Made by a program: the position numbers and the translations under genes. Under the pieces are notes generated by a model. The model ran no database searches, had not been told where the DNA came from, and saw nothing but the letters and a program-made list of their open reading frames with translations. A stretch of DNA of 23,930 bases from Thermoplasmata archaeon (GTDB lineage: Archaea; Thermoplasmatota; Thermoplasmata; GCA-020350865), in the NCBI GenBank assembly GCA_020351895.1, contig CP070672.1, positions 252,907-276,836 of the forward strand, read 5' to 3'. Shown here in pieces: positions 23,701 through 23,930 of the stretch (positions are counted from its first letter, which is position 1; each line of letters starts with the position of its first letter).

Positions 23701-23930
23701 CTTGTTGCAAGGCCTCTTTCGAATTCACTGGGTACCTTTTTTGGACATTTCTCAGCACATGCTCCACAGCCTGTGCATTTTTCTTCGTCTATGAATCTTG
23801 CATGTTTTAAGATTTTAACCTTAAACTCTCCAGCCCTTCCGCTGCAATCCACAACCTCAGAATTCGCTAATATCTTGATATTTGGATGCCTTCCCGCCTC
23901 CACCAGTTTTGGGGAGAGAATACACATTGA
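20736..23930 (-). CDS. hdrA: HdrA-like double-length flavin/Fe-S protein, 5' end outside window
   Basis: Heterodisulfide reductase subunit A type protein, expected to be a cytoplasmic electron-bifurcating or electron-relay subunit. The visible 1063 residues (counted from Met at 23927) begin just inside the conserved segment MCILSPKLVEAGRHPN, so the N-terminal FAD-binding glycine motif lies upstream of the window. In order: ferredoxin insert with C51/54/57/61 and C98/106/109/113; FAD-domain motif CVGSRD near 196 followed by YCSAVCC; HdrA N-terminal-type domain with CSC at 407-409, SCTPKTH near 466 and CSWVH near 499; a second FAD domain opening with VIGGGIAGM near 544; a second ferredoxin insert, C642/645/648/652 and C688/691/694/698; and a terminal dicluster ferredoxin, C994/997/1000/1004 and C1025/1028/1031/1035. 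It is thus two HdrA units in tandem. Unlike its paralogs here, the second unit keeps its own ferredoxin insert. It ends in TGA overlapping the next ATG (ATGA). Family assignment is secure; the substrate is unknown. Confidence 0.95.
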   Translation of the reverse strand, partial: SMCILSPKLVEAGRHPNIKILANSEVVDCSGRAGEFKVKILKHARFIDEEKCTGCGACAEKCPKKVPSEFERGLATRKAIYIPFPQAVPLIYTIDKNNCTYFEKGKCRLCEKTCTRGAIDFEQKDEELELDVGSIIVATGYDFLNPSRVPEYKYDEYDNIITSIEFERLMSASGPTQGKILRPSDGKPPKSVVFIQCVGSRDVNNCKYCSAVCCMHSIKEAMIAKEHDPNIEDMHILYMDIRAYGKHFESYYLRAKDEININFIKGRPAEIIEEAGTNDIFVRVGDIIKGETKEIRGDLVILSTTIIPNEGNKKLAEILGIDLDEYGFFKERHINALPIDSTKPGICLAGCAAGPKDIPDSVAEASAAAARAIGWIKEEIEHEEIPKAAPYLTAGKEDEEPRIGVFVCSCGINIGGTVDVQSVVEHVKTVPYVVYAEDNLYTCSEDSQKHLTEMIKEKNLNRVVIASCTPKTHEPIFRDTCEKAGLNPFLFEMANIRDQCSWVHMHEPEKATEKAKDLVRMAVAKAIHLKPLYPRGIYIERSALVIGGGIAGMRSAIDLANLGIEVNLVEKAAYLGGRVAQLGEVFPESQSSHSILDRMYGAISRRPKIKVHLKSEVTKVEGYLGNFDVDISQRARGVDIEKCDACGKCEEVCPVESHYLFDRRLSTRKAIYMHPNSWPKAYNIVVKDCNKCGKCIDACPTGAITKESIEHLEDNFKRFKAGTVILAIGSDLYDPQGEYSYEDKPENLEAISVISNIGLERLLNPEGPTKGEVIINNKKPEKIAFILCVGSRDPLCESLFDREGTEGIGDCSRYCCKSTMKQAIQLRKMGIDVIILYRDIRTYGKGGEEMYRKACEMGVQFVKYEFENKPMVEDLKGKANIHVFDELSGEDLKIPVDNVILVLGMVARFPDTHDLLQNFKVTQCGSGFCMEKHIKLAPIEANVEGIYLAGCLQSPKNIAESLEQASGAAMKAAIPMLRGFARNEPITSFIDQERCIGCKTCEQVCPYGAIRPVEGKKAMRVVEALCQGCGSCAAACPECAITMNHYTIEQLIAQGLPLMEDEIR

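Larger units (their letters stand above)
19643..23930 (-). repeat. Paralogous module copy, cut at the window edge
   Basis: HdrA (5' end missing), MvhD-wHTH and the tetracysteine protein in the same order. The HdrA here is the most divergent, with a second ferredoxin insert. This copy is separated from the other modules by a block with an HdrA-MvhD fusion, CCG protein, single HdrA, amber mvhD and FrhB-type gene (19615-11283). Confidence 0.8.

Noticed and set aside
1..23930. CRISPR arrays, tRNA/rRNA genes, insertion sequences
   Set aside because: None seen. The only repetition is between diverged paralogous coding modules.

Overview
The window is one unbroken minus-strand gene cluster, transcribed from position 23930 towards position 1. 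It is built almost entirely from parts of the heterodisulfide reductase / electron-bifurcation toolkit. I read 17 genes: HdrA-type flavin/Fe-S proteins in six sets (seven genes), four separate MvhD-type proteins plus one MvhD domain fused to an HdrA, three copies of a ~100-residue tetracysteine protein, one HdrC/HdrB-like (HdrD-type) CCG protein, one FrhB/FpoF-type F420-oxidoreductase beta subunit, and one unrecognised 74-residue protein. The first and last HdrA genes run off the window. No intergenic gap exceeds 60 nt, most junctions are ATGA/TAATG/TGATG/GTGA overlaps, and there is no clear promoter or terminator, so this looks like the inside of a polycistronic unit of at least 24 kb.

Layout in transcription order. 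(1) HdrA double-length, 5' cut (23930-20736), MvhD-wHTH (20739-19960), tetracysteine protein (19945-19643). (2) HdrA double-length fused to MvhD (19615-16109), HdrC/B-like CCG protein (16121-14976), canonical single HdrA (14923-13163), MvhD with an in-frame TAG (13181-12699), FrhB-family protein (12640-11507), 74-aa unknown (11507-11283). (3) HdrA split into two genes (11281-9980 and 9980-8100), MvhD-wHTH (8103-7297), tetracysteine protein (7300-6992). (4) HdrA double-length (6995-3984), MvhD-wHTH (3984-3199), tetracysteine protein (3202-2891). (5) HdrA double-length, 3' cut (2894-1). Parts 1, 3 and 4 are paralogous copies of one ~4.1-4.3 kb module, HdrA / MvhD-wHTH / tetracysteine protein; part 5 starts a further copy.

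Organism: strict anaerobe, probably an archaeon. The evidence is the HdrA/MvhD/FrhB(F420) gene set, frequent AGA/AGG and ATA codons, and GGAGGTG ribosome-binding sites about 5 nt from overlapping start codons. An uncultured Thermoplasmatota-like or other euryarchaeal lineage is my best guess, but it is only inference; Hdr-rich anaerobic bacteria are not excluded.

Function: in known systems HdrA carries the bifurcating FAD, MvhD passes electrons between HdrA and a donor module, HdrB/D CCG domains reduce a disulfide or similar acceptor, and FrhB-type proteins exchange electrons with F420. Together these genes suggest a very large multi-flavin, multi-Fe-S complex, or a family of complexes, linking F420, ferredoxin and an unknown third couple. 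About 27 ferredoxin-type four-cysteine motifs are visible in the window. No hydrogenase large subunit, formate dehydrogenase or methanogenesis enzyme is present.

Most notable: an in-frame amber codon in an otherwise intact MvhD (possible pyrrolysine, or a nonsense mutation); the thrice-repeated tetracysteine protein; the winged-helix domain fused to three MvhDs; a charged low-complexity insertion inside an HdrA flavin domain; and the modular tandem expansion itself.
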